Assembly: GCF_001645685.2 (NCBI RefSeq)
Contig: NZ_CP017080.1
Coordinates: 4,853,501 to 4,917,500 of the forward strand
Source of the DNA: Peribacillus muralis
Lineage (GTDB): Bacteria > Bacillota > Bacilli > Bacillales > DSM-1321
Direction of reading: 5' to 3'
DNA length: 64,000 nt
This document shows, piece after piece, positions 36,072-44,707 of this stretch. The notes beneath the pieces are model-generated. The model did not search any database and was not told the DNA's origin. It worked only from the letters and a program-made list of their open reading frames with translations. The position numbers and the translations under genes are program-made. Within the stretch, counting starts at the first letter, position 1. Each line of letters starts with the position of its first letter.

Positions 36072-37019
36072 CTAACCCTTTTTCCTGAATGTCTCCCTAA
36101 AGGGAAAGCCTAAATCTATTATACCTAAAAAACGGATGACCGTCGTAATAATCGGAAGCGGTAACAGCACGGTCACAACCACGATCATAACGGGGATGGC
36201 CTTGGCCCATGACTTCACATGAGCCATATAAAAAATCAGGGAGTATCCTTGCACTAATATGAAAAACTGCAGGATGAAAAATAAGTTCGTTATGGCCATG
36301 TATACAAAGCCGTTCTTGTCCGTATTCGTAAAAAGGGCTAGAAGCATCGTAATTAAATAATACCATAAAAGACTTTTCGGGAGTCGCAGATCTCGAAAAT
36401 GAGGCCATTTTATCGTTTTTCCGCTGAATCGCTTCAGTATGGGATGTGCTGCAAGGAAAATCACCAATACCATCAAAACGGACATCAAGACGAATAGACT
36501 TGGCATCAATGTATAAAACATATCGATCGCATCATACATCCTCGTTTTGATTTCTTCCGTCTGTGCCTGCCCAAGAGACCCCATGAGGCCAATCGGATTT
36601 TCAACCGATTCCTTAACCATGCTCAACGCTTTTTCTATGTAATTCACATTCGTTATTAACACGGAACCTGCATATATTAGGATTGTGCCTCCCAGGAACA
36701 CAAGGACTGCAATTATGAACGCGGTTACCATCGATTTATCTTTCTTCAAGCAATACCCGATCGTAATTCCCGTTACACCCATAAGCAAGGTCAATGGTAC
36801 GGATAGTATCGTTCCGATGAGGAGCGTCAATAGCGAAGCGATGAATAAGTAACCTAGGCTCCACGAAAGCTTTTGCTTGATTGCGAACAAAATGAATGGA
36901 GTTGGTAAAAAGAAAAGCGTGATGATGCCCATTAACGGAACATGGATGGTGATGAACAGTAAAATGCAATATAGTGCCAAAAGGGCACCGCCCTCCGCAA
37001 TTCGTCTCCCGCTATTCAT
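36072..37019 (-). CDS. yybS: YybS-like polytopic membrane protein (DUF2232)
   Basis: A 315-residue membrane protein with about eight hydrophobic segments and short polar loops. The longest loop (about 140-170, KESVENPIGLMGSLGQAQTEE) lies mid-protein. The start NSGRRIAEGGALLALY and position before gdpP match YybS (DUF2232) of B. subtilis. Fold similarities to ECF-transporter substrate-binding components have been suggested for such proteins, but no ligand can be inferred here. GGGGGGTG precedes the ATG. Confidence 0.88.
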   Translation of the reverse strand: MNSGRRIAEGGALLALYCILLFITIHVPLMGIITLFFLPTPFILFAIKQKLSWSLGYLFIASLLTLLIGTILSVPLTLLMGVTGITIGYCLKKDKSMVTAFIIAVLVFLGGTILIYAGSVLITNVNYIEKALSMVKESVENPIGLMGSLGQAQTEEIKTRMYDAIDMFYTLMPSLFVLMSVLMVLVIFLAAHPILKRFSGKTIKWPHFRDLRLPKSLLWYYLITMLLALFTNTDKNGFVYMAITNLFFILQFFILVQGYSLIFYMAHVKSWAKAIPVMIVVVTVLLPLPIITTVIRFLGIIDLGFPFRETFRKKG

Positions 37020-37176
37020 CTAATTATTCACCCCCCTGTTTTATTGTCTTACGCTCATCTTTATATTGTATCCGTTCCGGCCAGGATATTTCAAACATGA
37101 CAGTCTTTTTTCAGGATATGAATATTATTTCCTTGGAAAACCATATTTTCAACCGTTGCTAATATGGTTTTGAAAA

Positions 37177-37199
37177 TAAAAAAACCGCAATTTCAGCGG
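37177..37199 (-). terminator. Second (distal) terminator after rpsR
   Basis: On the minus strand CCGC pairs with GCGG around TGAAATT and is followed by seven T. It backs up the stronger hairpin next to rpsR. Confidence 0.6.
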
Positions 37200-37223
37200 A
37201 TTTTTAGAAAAGGAAATGATTTA

Positions 37224-37262
37224 TAAAAAAAAGGCGCATTAAGGATGAATCCTCAATGCGCC
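37224..37262 (-). terminator. Terminator of rpsF-ssb-rpsR
   Basis: GGCGCATTGAGGA and TCCTTAATGCGCC pair almost perfectly on the minus strand, with eight T after. It sits 8 bases after the rpsR stop. Confidence 0.93.
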
Positions 37263-37269
37263 GATTTCA

Positions 37270-37509
37270 TTATTCACCAGATACGTATGGAAGTAATGCC
37301 ATAGTACGTGAGCGTTTAATAGCAATCGTTAATTTACGTTGATATTTAGCGCTTGTGCCAGTTACACGACGTGGTAAGATTTTACCGCGTTCTGAGACGA
37401 ATTTTTTAAGAAGATCTGTATCTTTGTAATCAATTTTAGTGATACCGTTTGATGTGAAATAACAAACCTTTTTACGCTTACCGCGTCCTTTACGTCCACC
37501 CATTGCCAT
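37270..37509 (-). CDS. rpsR: 30S ribosomal protein S18
   Basis: A 79-residue small-subunit protein that forms a heterodimer with S6 on the platform. The basic N-terminus [15 protein letters not shown] is followed by [25 protein letters not shown] and the terminal [16 protein letters not shown], all typical. GGGAGG precedes the ATG. It is the third gene of rpsF-ssb-rpsR. The single cysteine does not form a zinc motif, so this is the zinc-independent form. Confidence 0.98.
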   Translation of the reverse strand: MAMGGRKGRGKRKKVCYFTSNGITKIDYKDTDLLKKFVSERGKILPRRVTGTSAKYQRKLTIAIKRSRTMALLPYVSGE

Positions 37510-37556
37510 AATAAATTTCCCTCCCTACATTTTGAATTTTCATTTTAAACGGCTGT

Positions 37557-38087
37557 TTAAAACGGAAGATCGTCATCTGAAATGTCGATGGTCTTACCGT
37601 CATTTGCAAATGGATCATCATCTACACGAGTGTAGTTGTTATTGCTCCGTTGATTCTGATTAGGATTTTGTCCATACGAATTATTGTCATTTCCGTTATT
37701 ATTGTTGCCATAACTTCTTTGACCCCCACCGTAAGAACCGCCTTCATTTCTTTCACCCGCTGAACTGCTTCGTGGTTCAAGGAACTGAACGCTCTCAGCC
37801 AGAATCTCCGTCACATATACGCGTTTGCCGTCTTGTCCTTCATAATTACGTGTTTGGACACGTCCATCCACGCCAGCCAAACTGCCTTTTTTCAAGAAGT
37901 TAGCTACATTTTCTGCCGGTTTACGCCAAACTACACAATTAATGAAATCTGCTTCACGTTCACCTGACTGATTCGTAAAACTACGGTTCACAGCTAAAGT
38001 AAAGGTGGCTACAGGTACTCCATTAGGTGTATATCGTAATTCAGGATCTTTAGTTAAGCGTCCTACCAAAACTACGCGATTCATCAT
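37557..38087 (-). CDS. ssb: Single-stranded DNA-binding protein
   Basis: A 176-residue essential SSB. An OB fold occupies the first 105 residues ([20 protein letters not shown] to ESVQFLEPR). A Gly/Asn/Gln-rich linker and the acidic partner-binding tip DISDDDLPF follow; the tip recruits PriA, RecO and others. I chose the first of two adjacent ATG codons (38087), 9 bases after AGGGG; the start could be one codon later. Upstream in-frame codons lack a ribosome-binding site. It is co-transcribed with the two ribosomal genes. Confidence 0.97.
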   Translation of the reverse strand: MMNRVVLVGRLTKDPELRYTPNGVPVATFTLAVNRSFTNQSGEREADFINCVVWRKPAENVANFLKKGSLAGVDGRVQTRNYEGQDGKRVYVTEILAESVQFLEPRSSSAGERNEGGSYGGGQRSYGNNNNGNDNNSYGQNPNQNQRSNNNYTRVDDDPFANDGKTIDISDDDLPF

Positions 38088-38113
38088 CAGAATCAACCCC
38101 TAGGTTTCAAGCT

Positions 38114-38129
38114 TGTTTCATGTGAAACA
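38114..38129. other. parS-like site between rpsF and ssb
   Basis: TGTTTCATGTGAAACA differs from the Bacillus parS consensus TGTTTCACGTGAAACA by one base. It lies in the short gap between rpsF and ssb, about 15 kb from oriC, within the range where Spo0J sites cluster. The mismatch is in the central CACGTG, so binding strength is uncertain. Confidence 0.7.
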
Positions 38130-38154
38130 AGGTTTGAATTTATATTAAATCGAA

Positions 38155-38439
38155 TTAAACTTCTTCTCTAGTAGCCATATGGCGAATGATGTCTTCACTG
38201 ATTTTAGCAAGACGATCGAATTCTTGGATCGCAGCACTTTCAGCGTTAACTTTAAGAAGCATGTAGTAACCATCACGGAAATCATTGATTTCATATGCAA
38301 GACGGCGTTTACCCCATTCTTTTGCTTCTACTTCCGCACCATTATCAGTAAGGATTGTGTTGAAACGTTCAACTAAAGCTTTTTTAGCTTCTTCCTCAAT
38401 GTTTGGACGGATGATATACATAATTTCGTATTTTCTCAT
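38155..38439 (-). CDS. rpsF: 30S ribosomal protein S6
   Basis: A 94-residue small-subunit protein, partner of S18. [20 protein letters not shown], the [21 protein letters not shown] core and the terminal [13 protein letters not shown] are the family pattern. I chose the ATG at 38439, 8 bases after AAAGGAGG; the open frame extends three codons into the ribosome-binding site. The leader contains a hairpin that likely lets the S6:S18 complex repress its own operon. Confidence 0.97.
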   Translation of the reverse strand: MRKYEIMYIIRPNIEEEAKKALVERFNTILTDNGAEVEAKEWGKRRLAYEINDFRDGYYMLLKVNAESAAIQEFDRLAKISEDIIRHMATREEV

Positions 38440-38448
38440 CACTGTCAC

Positions 38449-38484
38449 CTCCTTTTGGTCTAAGCGGCCCTATTGGGCAAGGAG
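38449..38484 (-). promoter_or_regulatory. rpsF leader hairpin, candidate S6:S18 binding site
   Basis: On the minus strand CTCCTT at the base pairs with AAGGAG, and GCCC-AATA-GGGC forms an upper stem followed by an unpaired CGC side. The lower stem includes the rpsF ribosome-binding site. This fits the known S6:S18 autoregulatory leader, which has a CCG-bearing bulge; repression would block translation start. I compared it by eye only. Confidence 0.6.
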
Positions 38485-38586
38485 CAATTATTTATAATTA
38501 CTCACAAGATGAAATTATAGCATAGTTATAGAGTCTTTGCAACGAAGGTCTCGACTTATTACAATTAATTGAAAACGATTGATGGA

Positions 38587-38614
38587 AGCCCCTGCAAATT
38601 GTGCTGCAGGGGCT
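38587..38614 (-). terminator. Hairpin after ychF
   Basis: AGCCCCTGCA at 38587-38596 pairs perfectly with 38605-38614 around an 8-base loop, 8 bases after the ychF stop. The minus-strand T-tract is weak (TTCCATC), so it terminates imperfectly or only stabilises the end. Confidence 0.65.
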
Positions 38615-38621
38615 TTCTTTC

Positions 38622-39722
38622 TTATACGTTAAAACGGAAATGGATGACATCGCCATCGTTAACGATGTATTCTTTTCCTTCCAATCGCACTTTTCCCGCT
38701 TCTTTTGCAGCGCCATGACTGCCAGCTTCAAGCAAATCGGTATAGGAAACGATTTCTGCACGGATGAAACCGCGTTCGAAATCGGTGTGGATGACACCCG
38801 CACATTGAGGGGCCTTCATGCCTTTACGGAACGTCCAAGCACGAACTTCCTGGACACCGGCGGTAAAGTAGGTTGCCAATCCAAGCAAGTTATATGAAGC
38901 ACGAATCAATTGGTCAAGCCCCGACTCCTCGATGCCAAGCTCGGATAAGAACATTTCCTTTTCTTCACCTTCAAGTTCGGCAATTTCTTCTTCGATTTTG
39001 GCACAAATGACGATTACTTCCGCATTTTCGTTCGCAGCATATTCACGCACTTGCTGTACATATTCATTATCATCGGCGTTGGCCACTTCATCTTCACTTA
39101 CATTCGCAACATATAGCGTCGGCTTTGCAGTGAGCAAATGCATGCCCTTGACGATTTTCAGCTGTTCTTCAGTAAATTCGACGGAACGGGCAGGCTTTTC
39201 TTCTTCCAATGCCGCTTTCAGGGCGACAAGGATTTCATGTTCAGCCACTGCACCTTTATCTTTTTGCTTAGCCATTTTACCGACACGGTCGATGCGTTTA
39301 TCAACGGATTCCAAGTCAGCAAGGATCAGTTCAAGATTGATGACTTCGATATCATCGATCGGATTCACTTTTCCGGAAACATGGGTAATATTATCGTCTG
39401 CGAAACAACGGACAACCTGACAGATTGCATCAACTTGGCGAATGTGAGAAAGAAATTTATTCCCAAGGCCTTCACCCTTGCTCGCTCCTTTTACAATCCC
39501 GGCGATATCCGTAAATTCAAAGGCTGTCGGAACCGTTTTTTTCGGTTGAACCAATTCGGTCAATTTTTGCAAGCGATGATCTGGCACTTCCACAATCCCG
39601 ACGTTTGGGTCGATCGTACAAAAAGGGTAGTTCGCAGATTCAGCACCTGCCTGTGTAATTGCATTAAATAAAGTGGATTTCCCTACGTTAGGCAATCCGA
39701 CAATACCAGCTGTTAAAGCCAT
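38622..39722 (-). CDS. ychF: Ribosome-associated GTPase/ATPase YchF (YyaF)
   Basis: A 366-residue Obg-family P-loop protein that prefers ATP and associates with ribosomes and the oxidative-stress response in homologues. Visible are G1 [15 protein letters not shown], the G2 region, G3 [17 protein letters not shown], a coiled-coil arm (about 140-200), and the TGS domain at the C-terminus ([31 protein letters not shown]). The hydrophobic residue replacing the catalytic Gln is typical of the family. GAAGGAGTG precedes the ATG. It is the gene before rpsF, in yyaF order. Confidence 0.97.
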   Translation of the reverse strand: MALTAGIVGLPNVGKSTLFNAITQAGAESANYPFCTIDPNVGIVEVPDHRLQKLTELVQPKKTVPTAFEFTDIAGIVKGASKGEGLGNKFLSHIRQVDAICQVVRCFADDNITHVSGKVNPIDDIEVINLELILADLESVDKRIDRVGKMAKQKDKGAVAEHEILVALKAALEEEKPARSVEFTEEQLKIVKGMHLLTAKPTLYVANVSEDEVANADDNEYVQQVREYAANENAEVIVICAKIEEEIAELEGEEKEMFLSELGIEESGLDQLIRASYNLLGLATYFTAGVQEVRAWTFRKGMKAPQCAGVIHTDFERGFIRAEIVSYTDLLEAGSHGAAKEAGKVRLEGKEYIVNDGDVIHFRFNV

Positions 39723-39872
39723 TTATATTTCACTCCTTCAAGATAGTTCGTACATATGGAAAAAAGATTGGTCTTCAGGACCCATCCAATTACCTAAACC
39801 TTTCCCAATTATAGATTTCGCTCCCTAAAAAGACAAGTAAATCATTGAGAGGGCGGGACTACTTTCTTACAA

Positions 39873-39903
39873 AGAAAAAAGCATGATCACTTCTCATGCT
39901 TTT
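39873..39903 (-). terminator. Terminator overlapping the end of yyzM
   Basis: AAGCATGA and TCATGCTT pair on the minus strand and are followed by TTTTTTC. The 5' arm is part of the last codons of yyzM. Confidence 0.88.
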
Positions 39904-40084
39904 CCAGGACTTTTTTCATTTTCTTTGCAAATTCACGTCGTGCCAGCATTACGCTATGACCGCAGCCTTCACATTTTATCCGGATATCCATACCAAGGCG
40001 AATGATTTTCCACTTATTCACACCGCATGGATGTGGTTTTTTCATTTCCACGACATCGTTCAGCGCAAATTCTTTTTCCTCCAT
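39887..40084 (-). CDS. yyzM: DUF951 small protein YyzM
   Basis: A 65-residue protein. It has the DUF951 pattern: DVVEMKKPHPCG, W.I.RLG.DIR, KCEGCGHSVMLAR and a basic C-terminus. The cysteines (C20 and the CEGC pair) suggest a zinc site. AGGGGG lies 13 bases before the ATG. It is 20 bases downstream of the MscS gene, so it is probably co-transcribed with it. Genes of this family usually lie near ychF. The function is unknown. Confidence 0.9.
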   Translation of the reverse strand: MEEKEFALNDVVEMKKPHPCGVNKWKIIRLGMDIRIKCEGCGHSVMLARREFAKKMKKVLEKHEK

Positions 40085-40104
40085 GACCTTTGAGCCCCCT
40101 AATT

Positions 40105-40941
40105 CTACGACTCGCTGCCACTGTAGGTAGATTTAACACCGATTAAATCAAGGGCAGCACTTATTTCTTTTCTCAAAATCCTGCTGAATTCGACATTTTG
40201 CATCGGCTTAGTTTCCGCTGTTACCCGAAGGACGACATCATCAGGATTTATTGTTTCAATCCCCAAAAATTCAGGAGCTTTAACCAAGGCATCGTACTTG
40301 CCTTCCATACTGTTTAAAAGCTCGATCAGAACCCTTTCAGCACGCTCGATCGATCCGTCATTGGCGATGGTCACATCCACTACAGCCTTACTGTTCAAAA
40401 TGGAATAATTGGTAACTTGAATGATGCTGCCGTTAGGGATGAAGTGCAATTCCCCTGCATTACTTTTGATTTTCGTTGTCCGAAGCCCAATTTCAATGAC
40501 TTCTCCCTCATAAGTATTGATTTTAATATAATCGCCAACTGAAAACTGATCTTCAAAAATGACGAAAAATCCTGTAATGATATCCTTGACCAAACTTTGG
40601 GCACCAAACCCGATGGCCAAACCGATTACCCCTGCACCAGCGAGCAATGGCATCACATGCAGACCGAAAATTTCCAGGATCATCATCAAGGCGATGAAAT
40701 TGATCACATAGGTAATGATATTTTCGAGCAGCTTTATGAGTGTCGCTTCCCTGCGCTCCGTAACCCGGAGGGGACTTCTTAAACGTGCTTTGAAGAATTT
40801 ATTTAAAAGGGTCTTTCCTATTGTAATAATAATACGCGATAACAATAGAACAAGGAAGATTTTAATAATGCCCTCGCCTATCAAAAACCATATCTTTTCA
40901 TCCAATAATTCATTTGTAACGTTATCATACATGCGGTTCAT
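40105..40941 (-). CDS. Small-conductance mechanosensitive channel, MscS family
   Basis: A 278-residue membrane channel that opens on hypo-osmotic shock. Three transmembrane helices: about 18-40, 65-87, and the pore-lining TM3 (about 90-118) with the Gly/Ala-rich LLAGAGVIGLAIGFGAQSLVKD. The beta domain has FVIFEDQFSVGDYIKI and LRTTKIKSNAGELHFIPNG. A cytoplasmic cage domain follows. GTAGGAGG precedes the ATG. It is co-oriented with yyzM. The family is certain; which paralogue it represents is not. Confidence 0.93.
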   Translation of the reverse strand: MNRMYDNVTNELLDEKIWFLIGEGIIKIFLVLLLSRIIITIGKTLLNKFFKARLRSPLRVTERREATLIKLLENIITYVINFIALMMILEIFGLHVMPLLAGAGVIGLAIGFGAQSLVKDIITGFFVIFEDQFSVGDYIKINTYEGEVIEIGLRTTKIKSNAGELHFIPNGSIIQVTNYSILNSKAVVDVTIANDGSIERAERVLIELLNSMEGKYDALVKAPEFLGIETINPDDVVLRVTAETKPMQNVEFSRILRKEISAALDLIGVKSTYSGSES

Positions 40942-41319
40942 TTTATCCTCCTACCTATTGCAAATGCTGCAAAGCTTTTTCTCTTCTCTATGACTTTCTT
41001 ATACGGACGTATTCCCTCTACCCATCTTGCAGGAAACTAACCTTGATTACGAGAAGTTTTCTCCATTTTAACAAGAAATAAGGGTTTCTGTACAAAAAAA
41101 ATATGGGTATAGAGGTAAAAGAATTAGACGTTTTTTCCCAGATGATTAAGTACAAGAACATATAGAAAGCAATTGGTAGAAAGGAAGAAAACCTTTATCC
41201 ATCTCCCCTTCGACTGTTTGCACGCACTCAAAAAATCCCCTCACCGATTACATTCGCCGTATATTTTTCCCTTTTTATCCGTATACTGTACTACCGAATG
41301 AAATAAAGGAGCTGAGTCG
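40942..41319. other. Divergent intergenic region mscS/yyaC
   Basis: About 380 bases between the divergent channel and sporulation genes. It holds both promoters. TATACT at 41282-41287 could be a -10 box for yyaC. I see no convincing forespore or mother-cell sigma motif, terminator or RNA structure. Confidence 0.4.
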
Positions 41320-41955
41320 ATGAATCTGAATTCTAGTCTATTTCATACTAATAAAAATAGATTGAGTCGCATCCTTCATGAAGATACGGATGCATCTAAA
41401 CAAATTTCCCAAGAATTGATCAACCTTCTGCCAACAGGAAAGCTTCAGCCCATCATCATCGTCTGCATCGGCACGGACCGTTCTACAGGCGATTCACTCG
41501 GACCACTCGTCGGCACATTGCTAAGCGAGAAAACGGAAAACGACTCTTCTCCTTTCCATGTCTATGGTACTCTGGAAGACCCTATACATGCGATGAATTT
41601 ACAGGAAAAATTGAACGAAATAAATAAGGTTCATGCCAATCCCTTTATAGTGGGCATCGATGCCTGCTTAGGGAAGTTGAAAAGCGTTGGCATCGTTCAA
41701 ATCGGGCAAGGCCCCGTGAAACCCGGTGCTGGAGTCAATAAAGACCTTCCGTCCGTTGGCAATGCCCATATTACGGGAATCGTGAATGTCAGTGGATTCA
41801 TGGAATTCATGGTCCTGCAAAACACCCGACTCAGCCTCGTGCTAAAAATGGCCAAAACCATAGCCGAAGGGATTGATGAGGCGAAAAACCTTTATCAGGC
41901 AAAACCTTCCGTCACTCCGTTCACTTGGACATTGAAGCAAGAAAAAACCCTATAA
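41320..41955 (+). CDS. yyaC: Sporulation protein YyaC (Gpr-like DUF1256)
   Basis: A 211-residue protein of the YyaC family, distantly related to the germination protease Gpr. The family core is visible: IIVCIGTDRSTGDSLGPLVGTLL, IVGIDACLGKLKSVGIVQIG and GPVKPGAGVNKDLPSVGNAHITGIVNVSG. AAGGAG lies 8 bases before the ATG. It is transcribed toward oriC, against its neighbours. In Bacillus the gene is expressed in the forespore. The proteolytic activity is a family inference and the substrate is unknown. Confidence 0.93.
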   Translation: MNLNSSLFHTNKNRLSRILHEDTDASKQISQELINLLPTGKLQPIIIVCIGTDRSTGDSLGPLVGTLLSEKTENDSSPFHVYGTLEDPIHAMNLQEKLNEINKVHANPFIVGIDACLGKLKSVGIVQIGQGPVKPGAGVNKDLPSVGNAHITGIVNVSGFMEFMVLQNTRLSLVLKMAKTIAEGIDEAKNLYQAKPSVTPFTWTLKQEKTL

Positions 41956-42060
41956 AGTACATTGACCAACTCAAGATTATCTCCTTATAATATTGTAAGC
42001 AGCTAAAGTGATTGCAGCAGTTACCCTAAAACACGAAAACCGAGCTTATCCATAATTGAA

Positions 42061-42094
42061 AAGAAGGAAGGGAAATTCCCTTCCTTCTTTTTTT
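42061..42094. terminator. Bidirectional terminator yyaC / DUF554 gene
   Basis: AAGAAGGAAGGGAA and TTCCCTTCCTTCTT form a nearly perfect palindrome followed by a run of T on the plus strand and by TTTTCAAT on the other. It serves the converging yyaC and DUF554 genes. Confidence 0.88.
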
Positions 42095-42803
42095 ATACAT
42101 AATACATGATCGTAACGAGAATTGCTGTAACCAGGATACCAGGAAGCAGGTTGGCGACCCTGATTTTGGTGATGCCAATGATGTTAAGGCCTATCGCCAA
42201 AATCATGACTCCCCCAGTTGCGGTCATTTCCAGTATGAAGGAATCCATTAACGCAGTCGGTATAAACGTGTTGATCTGCCTTGAAAAGATGGCAATGAAG
42301 CCTTCATAAATAATGATCGGAAATGCTGAAAAGAGGACACCGATCCCTAGCGTACTGGCGAGGACCAGTGCAGTAAACCCATCTATGATCGCTTTCGTTA
42401 TCAAAACATCATGATTATTCCGGATTCCGCTATCAAGGGCACCGATAATCGCCATCGCCCCGATTCCAAAAATGAGCGTAGCCGTTACAAACCCCTGCGA
42501 TATCGAAGTTCCTTCCTTCGCCTTCATCCTCCGCTCGATCCAATTGCCCAAAGAATTCAGTCTGCCCTCAAGATCGATCCACTCGCCAAGCGCGGCCCCT
42601 CCAACAATGCTTAAAATGACAAGAATGAATTGCTCACTTTTCAATCCCATCTGCAAGCCTAAAACCATGATGGCTAACCCGATTCCACTCATGACCGTTT
42701 CTTTGACCTTTTCGGGTATATGCTGTAAATACCTTCCCAAGACCGAACCGATTAATATGCACGCACCATTCACCAAAGTTCCTAATAATACCATCTCATT
42801 CAC
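42093..42803 (-). CDS. DUF554 integral membrane protein
   Basis: A 236-residue protein with about seven hydrophobic segments. It has the DUF554 patterns LLGTLVNGACILIGSVLG at the N-terminus, GAALGEWIDLEGRLNSLG, FVTATLIFGIGAMAIIGALDSG and FTALVLASTLGIGVLFSA. B. subtilis YdfK and E. coli YqgA are relatives of unknown function. It follows spo0J by 46 bases on the same strand, so it may be read through from soj-spo0J. Transport is likely from the topology, but no substrate is known. Confidence 0.9.
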   Translation of the reverse strand: MNEMVLLGTLVNGACILIGSVLGRYLQHIPEKVKETVMSGIGLAIMVLGLQMGLKSEQFILVILSIVGGAALGEWIDLEGRLNSLGNWIERRMKAKEGTSISQGFVTATLIFGIGAMAIIGALDSGIRNNHDVLITKAIIDGFTALVLASTLGIGVLFSAFPIIIYEGFIAIFSRQINTFIPTALMDSFILEMTATGGVMILAIGLNIIGITKIRVANLLPGILVTAILVTIMYYV

Positions 42804-42849
42804 CTATTTTTCGACAGAAAAATATAAATCGACATGCTAGTTTTCCAAA

Positions 42850-43710
42850 TTAAGAGGAGAGATTCTCTTGATCAAGCAAGTCCAATATTCTCTCTAAATC
42901 TTCTTTTGAAAAAAATTCGATTTCAATTTTCCCTTTTTTCTTGCTTTGCTTTATCGTTACACTGGTTCCAAGTCTTTCACGCAGGCTTGTTTCCCGTTGC
43001 TTTATGAAAAGATCTTTTTTATCTTGTTTCTTTGGTGCCGTTTCACGTGAAACGGAATCGTTCAATTGATGTATGTATTGCTCCAGCTGCCTTACATTCA
43101 TTCCTTCTATGAGGATTTTATCCACTACGGGTTTCAGCATCTCCTTATTCTTGATGCCTAGCAGAGCTCGACCATGCCCCATCGACAGCTTCCCTGCTGA
43201 AATATGGCTCCTTATCCCTTCCGGCAAGGAAAGCAAACGTACATGATTGGCAATATGGGGCCGGCTTTTCCCCAGCCGATTGGCCAACTGCTCCTGGGTG
43301 AATGCCAGTTTTTCAAGCAGCGTTTGATAGGCAGCTGCCTCTTCGATTGGGTTTAGATCTTCCCGTTGCAGGTTTTCCAAAATGGCCAGCTCCATCATCT
43401 GCTGTTCATCCAGCTCCCTCACAACTACGGGAACTGTCTTTAAACCTGCTTCCTTCGCTGCACGATAGCGTCTCTCCCCAGCCACTATTTCATAACCCTT
43501 GATACTTTTCCGGGCAATAATCGGCTGCAGTATCCCATGCTCCTCTATCGATTGCTTTAATTCTTCTATTGCTTCAAGCCTGAAGTCCTTTCGGGGCTGA
43601 TAAGGATTTGGCCTTAATTCCCTTAATTTCACTTCGCGCACGATTTCATCCTTACTTATTTCGCCATTATTGAAAAGTGCGTTAAGTCCTTTGCCAAGCC
43701 CTTTAGCCAT
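42850..43710 (-). CDS. spo0J: Chromosome partitioning protein ParB/Spo0J
   Basis: A 286-residue ParB. It binds parS near the origin, spreads as a CTP-dependent clamp and loads SMC condensin. Visible: the N-terminal KGLGKGLNALF (ParA-contacting), the CTPase motifs LRPNPYQPRKDF and GERRYRAAKEAG, the helix-turn-helix LTFTQEQLANRLGKSRPHIANHVRLL region, and a C-terminal dimerisation helix. A parS site lies inside the gene. Its start overlaps the soj stop by 8 bases. Gene order soj-spo0J is as in B. subtilis. Confidence 0.97.
   Translation of the reverse strand: MAKGLGKGLNALFNNGEISKDEIVREVKLRELRPNPYQPRKDFRLEAIEELKQSIEEHGILQPIIARKSIKGYEIVAGERRYRAAKEAGLKTVPVVVRELDEQQMMELAILENLQREDLNPIEEAAAYQTLLEKLAFTQEQLANRLGKSRPHIANHVRLLSLPEGIRSHISAGKLSMGHGRALLGIKNKEMLKPVVDKILIEGMNVRQLEQYIHQLNDSVSRETAPKKQDKKDLFIKQRETSLRERLGTSVTIKQSKKKGKIEIEFFSKEDLERILDLLDQENLSS
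43039..43054. other. parS site within spo0J
   Basis: CGTTTCACGTGAAACG is a perfect 16-bp palindrome with the full parS core GTTTCACGTGAAAC. B. subtilis also has a parS inside spo0J. It is about 10 kb from dnaA. Confidence 0.95.
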
Positions 43711-44464
43711 TTGATACCACTTCCTTTGCCAATTCTAAATAGACCTCCGCTCCACGTGACTTCGGATCATAAATGATGATAGGTTCACCATGGCTCGGCG
43801 CCTCGCTCAAACGCACATTGCGTGGTATGATCGTTTGATAAACTTTATCCTGAAAGTACTTTTTGACTTCTTCAATGACCTGGAGACCTAAATTCGTTCT
43901 TGCATCCAGCATCGTCAATAACACACCTTCAATTTTCAAATCATGATTCAAATGCTTTTGGACGAGTCGAACCGTATTCAAGAGTTGACTTAAACCTTCC
44001 AAAGCATAATATTCGCATTGCACGGGGATCAAAACGGCATCAGCCGCCGTCAAGGCATTAAGTGTGAGCAAGCCCAATGATGGAGGACAGTCAATCACAA
44101 TGTAATCGTATTGGCTTTGCACCTCTTCCAATGCTCTTTTTAAACGAACTTCCCTCGATATCGTTGGAACCAGTTCAATTTCAGCACCTGCAAGTTGAAT
44201 TGTCGCAGGTATGGCATATAAGTTTTCCACCTTTGTTTCCAGTATGACGGTACTGGCTTCGACATCATCCACCAATACATCATAAATACACTGCTCTACA
44301 TCTGCTTTATCAATACCTGCGCCGCTTGTTGCATTTCCCTGCGGATCGATATCGACCATTAAGACTTTCTGCCCTATGTAAGCAAGGCAAGCACTTAGAC
44401 TGACAGATGTTGTCGTTTTTCCAACACCGCCTTTTTGATTGGCAATGGCAAGAATCTTACCCAC
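43703..44464 (-). CDS. soj: Chromosome partitioning ATPase ParA/Soj
   Basis: A 253-residue Walker-type ATPase that also regulates DnaA. Deviant Walker A KGGVGKTTTSVSL, Walker A' VDIDPQGNATSGAG, Walker B YDYIVIDCPPSLG, and the DNA-binding surface near the C-terminus are present. I chose the GTG at 44464, so the product starts MGKILAIANQKGG as in B. subtilis, with AGGTGA 4 bases upstream. The frame continues 6 codons upstream to a TTG without its own ribosome-binding site. Confidence 0.96.
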   Translation of the reverse strand: MGKILAIANQKGGVGKTTTSVSLSACLAYIGQKVLMVDIDPQGNATSGAGIDKADVEQCIYDVLVDDVEASTVILETKVENLYAIPATIQLAGAEIELVPTISREVRLKRALEEVQSQYDYIVIDCPPSLGLLTLNALTAADAVLIPVQCEYYALEGLSQLLNTVRLVQKHLNHDLKIEGVLLTMLDARTNLGLQVIEEVKKYFQDKVYQTIIPRNVRLSEAPSHGEPIIIYDPKSRGAEVYLELAKEVVSNG

Positions 44465-44658
44465 GGATTCACCTGCTTTCAACTGTCTTCAACACGCCAT
44501 ATTCACTCTTTCATACCGTAAATCCATTTATTTCTTTCTATTTTATCACGAATATTACTGGAAGAAATCGTTTTCTTAAATTCCTCATCAAAATTGAAAA
44601 ATGTCTAAAGGACACTAAAAACCGGGGAAAAGTGCATCACTTTGCCTGCGATAAGACT

Positions 44659-44692
44659 TAAAAAAAGCTTGGTAATCGGAGATTACCAAGCT
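44659..44692 (-). terminator. Terminator of noc
   Basis: AGCTTGGTAATC and GATTACCAAGCT pair perfectly around three bases; on the minus strand a run of seven T follows. It lies 16 bases after the noc stop. Confidence 0.95.
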
Positions 44693-44707
44693 GGGCCAAG
44701 AATGGGG

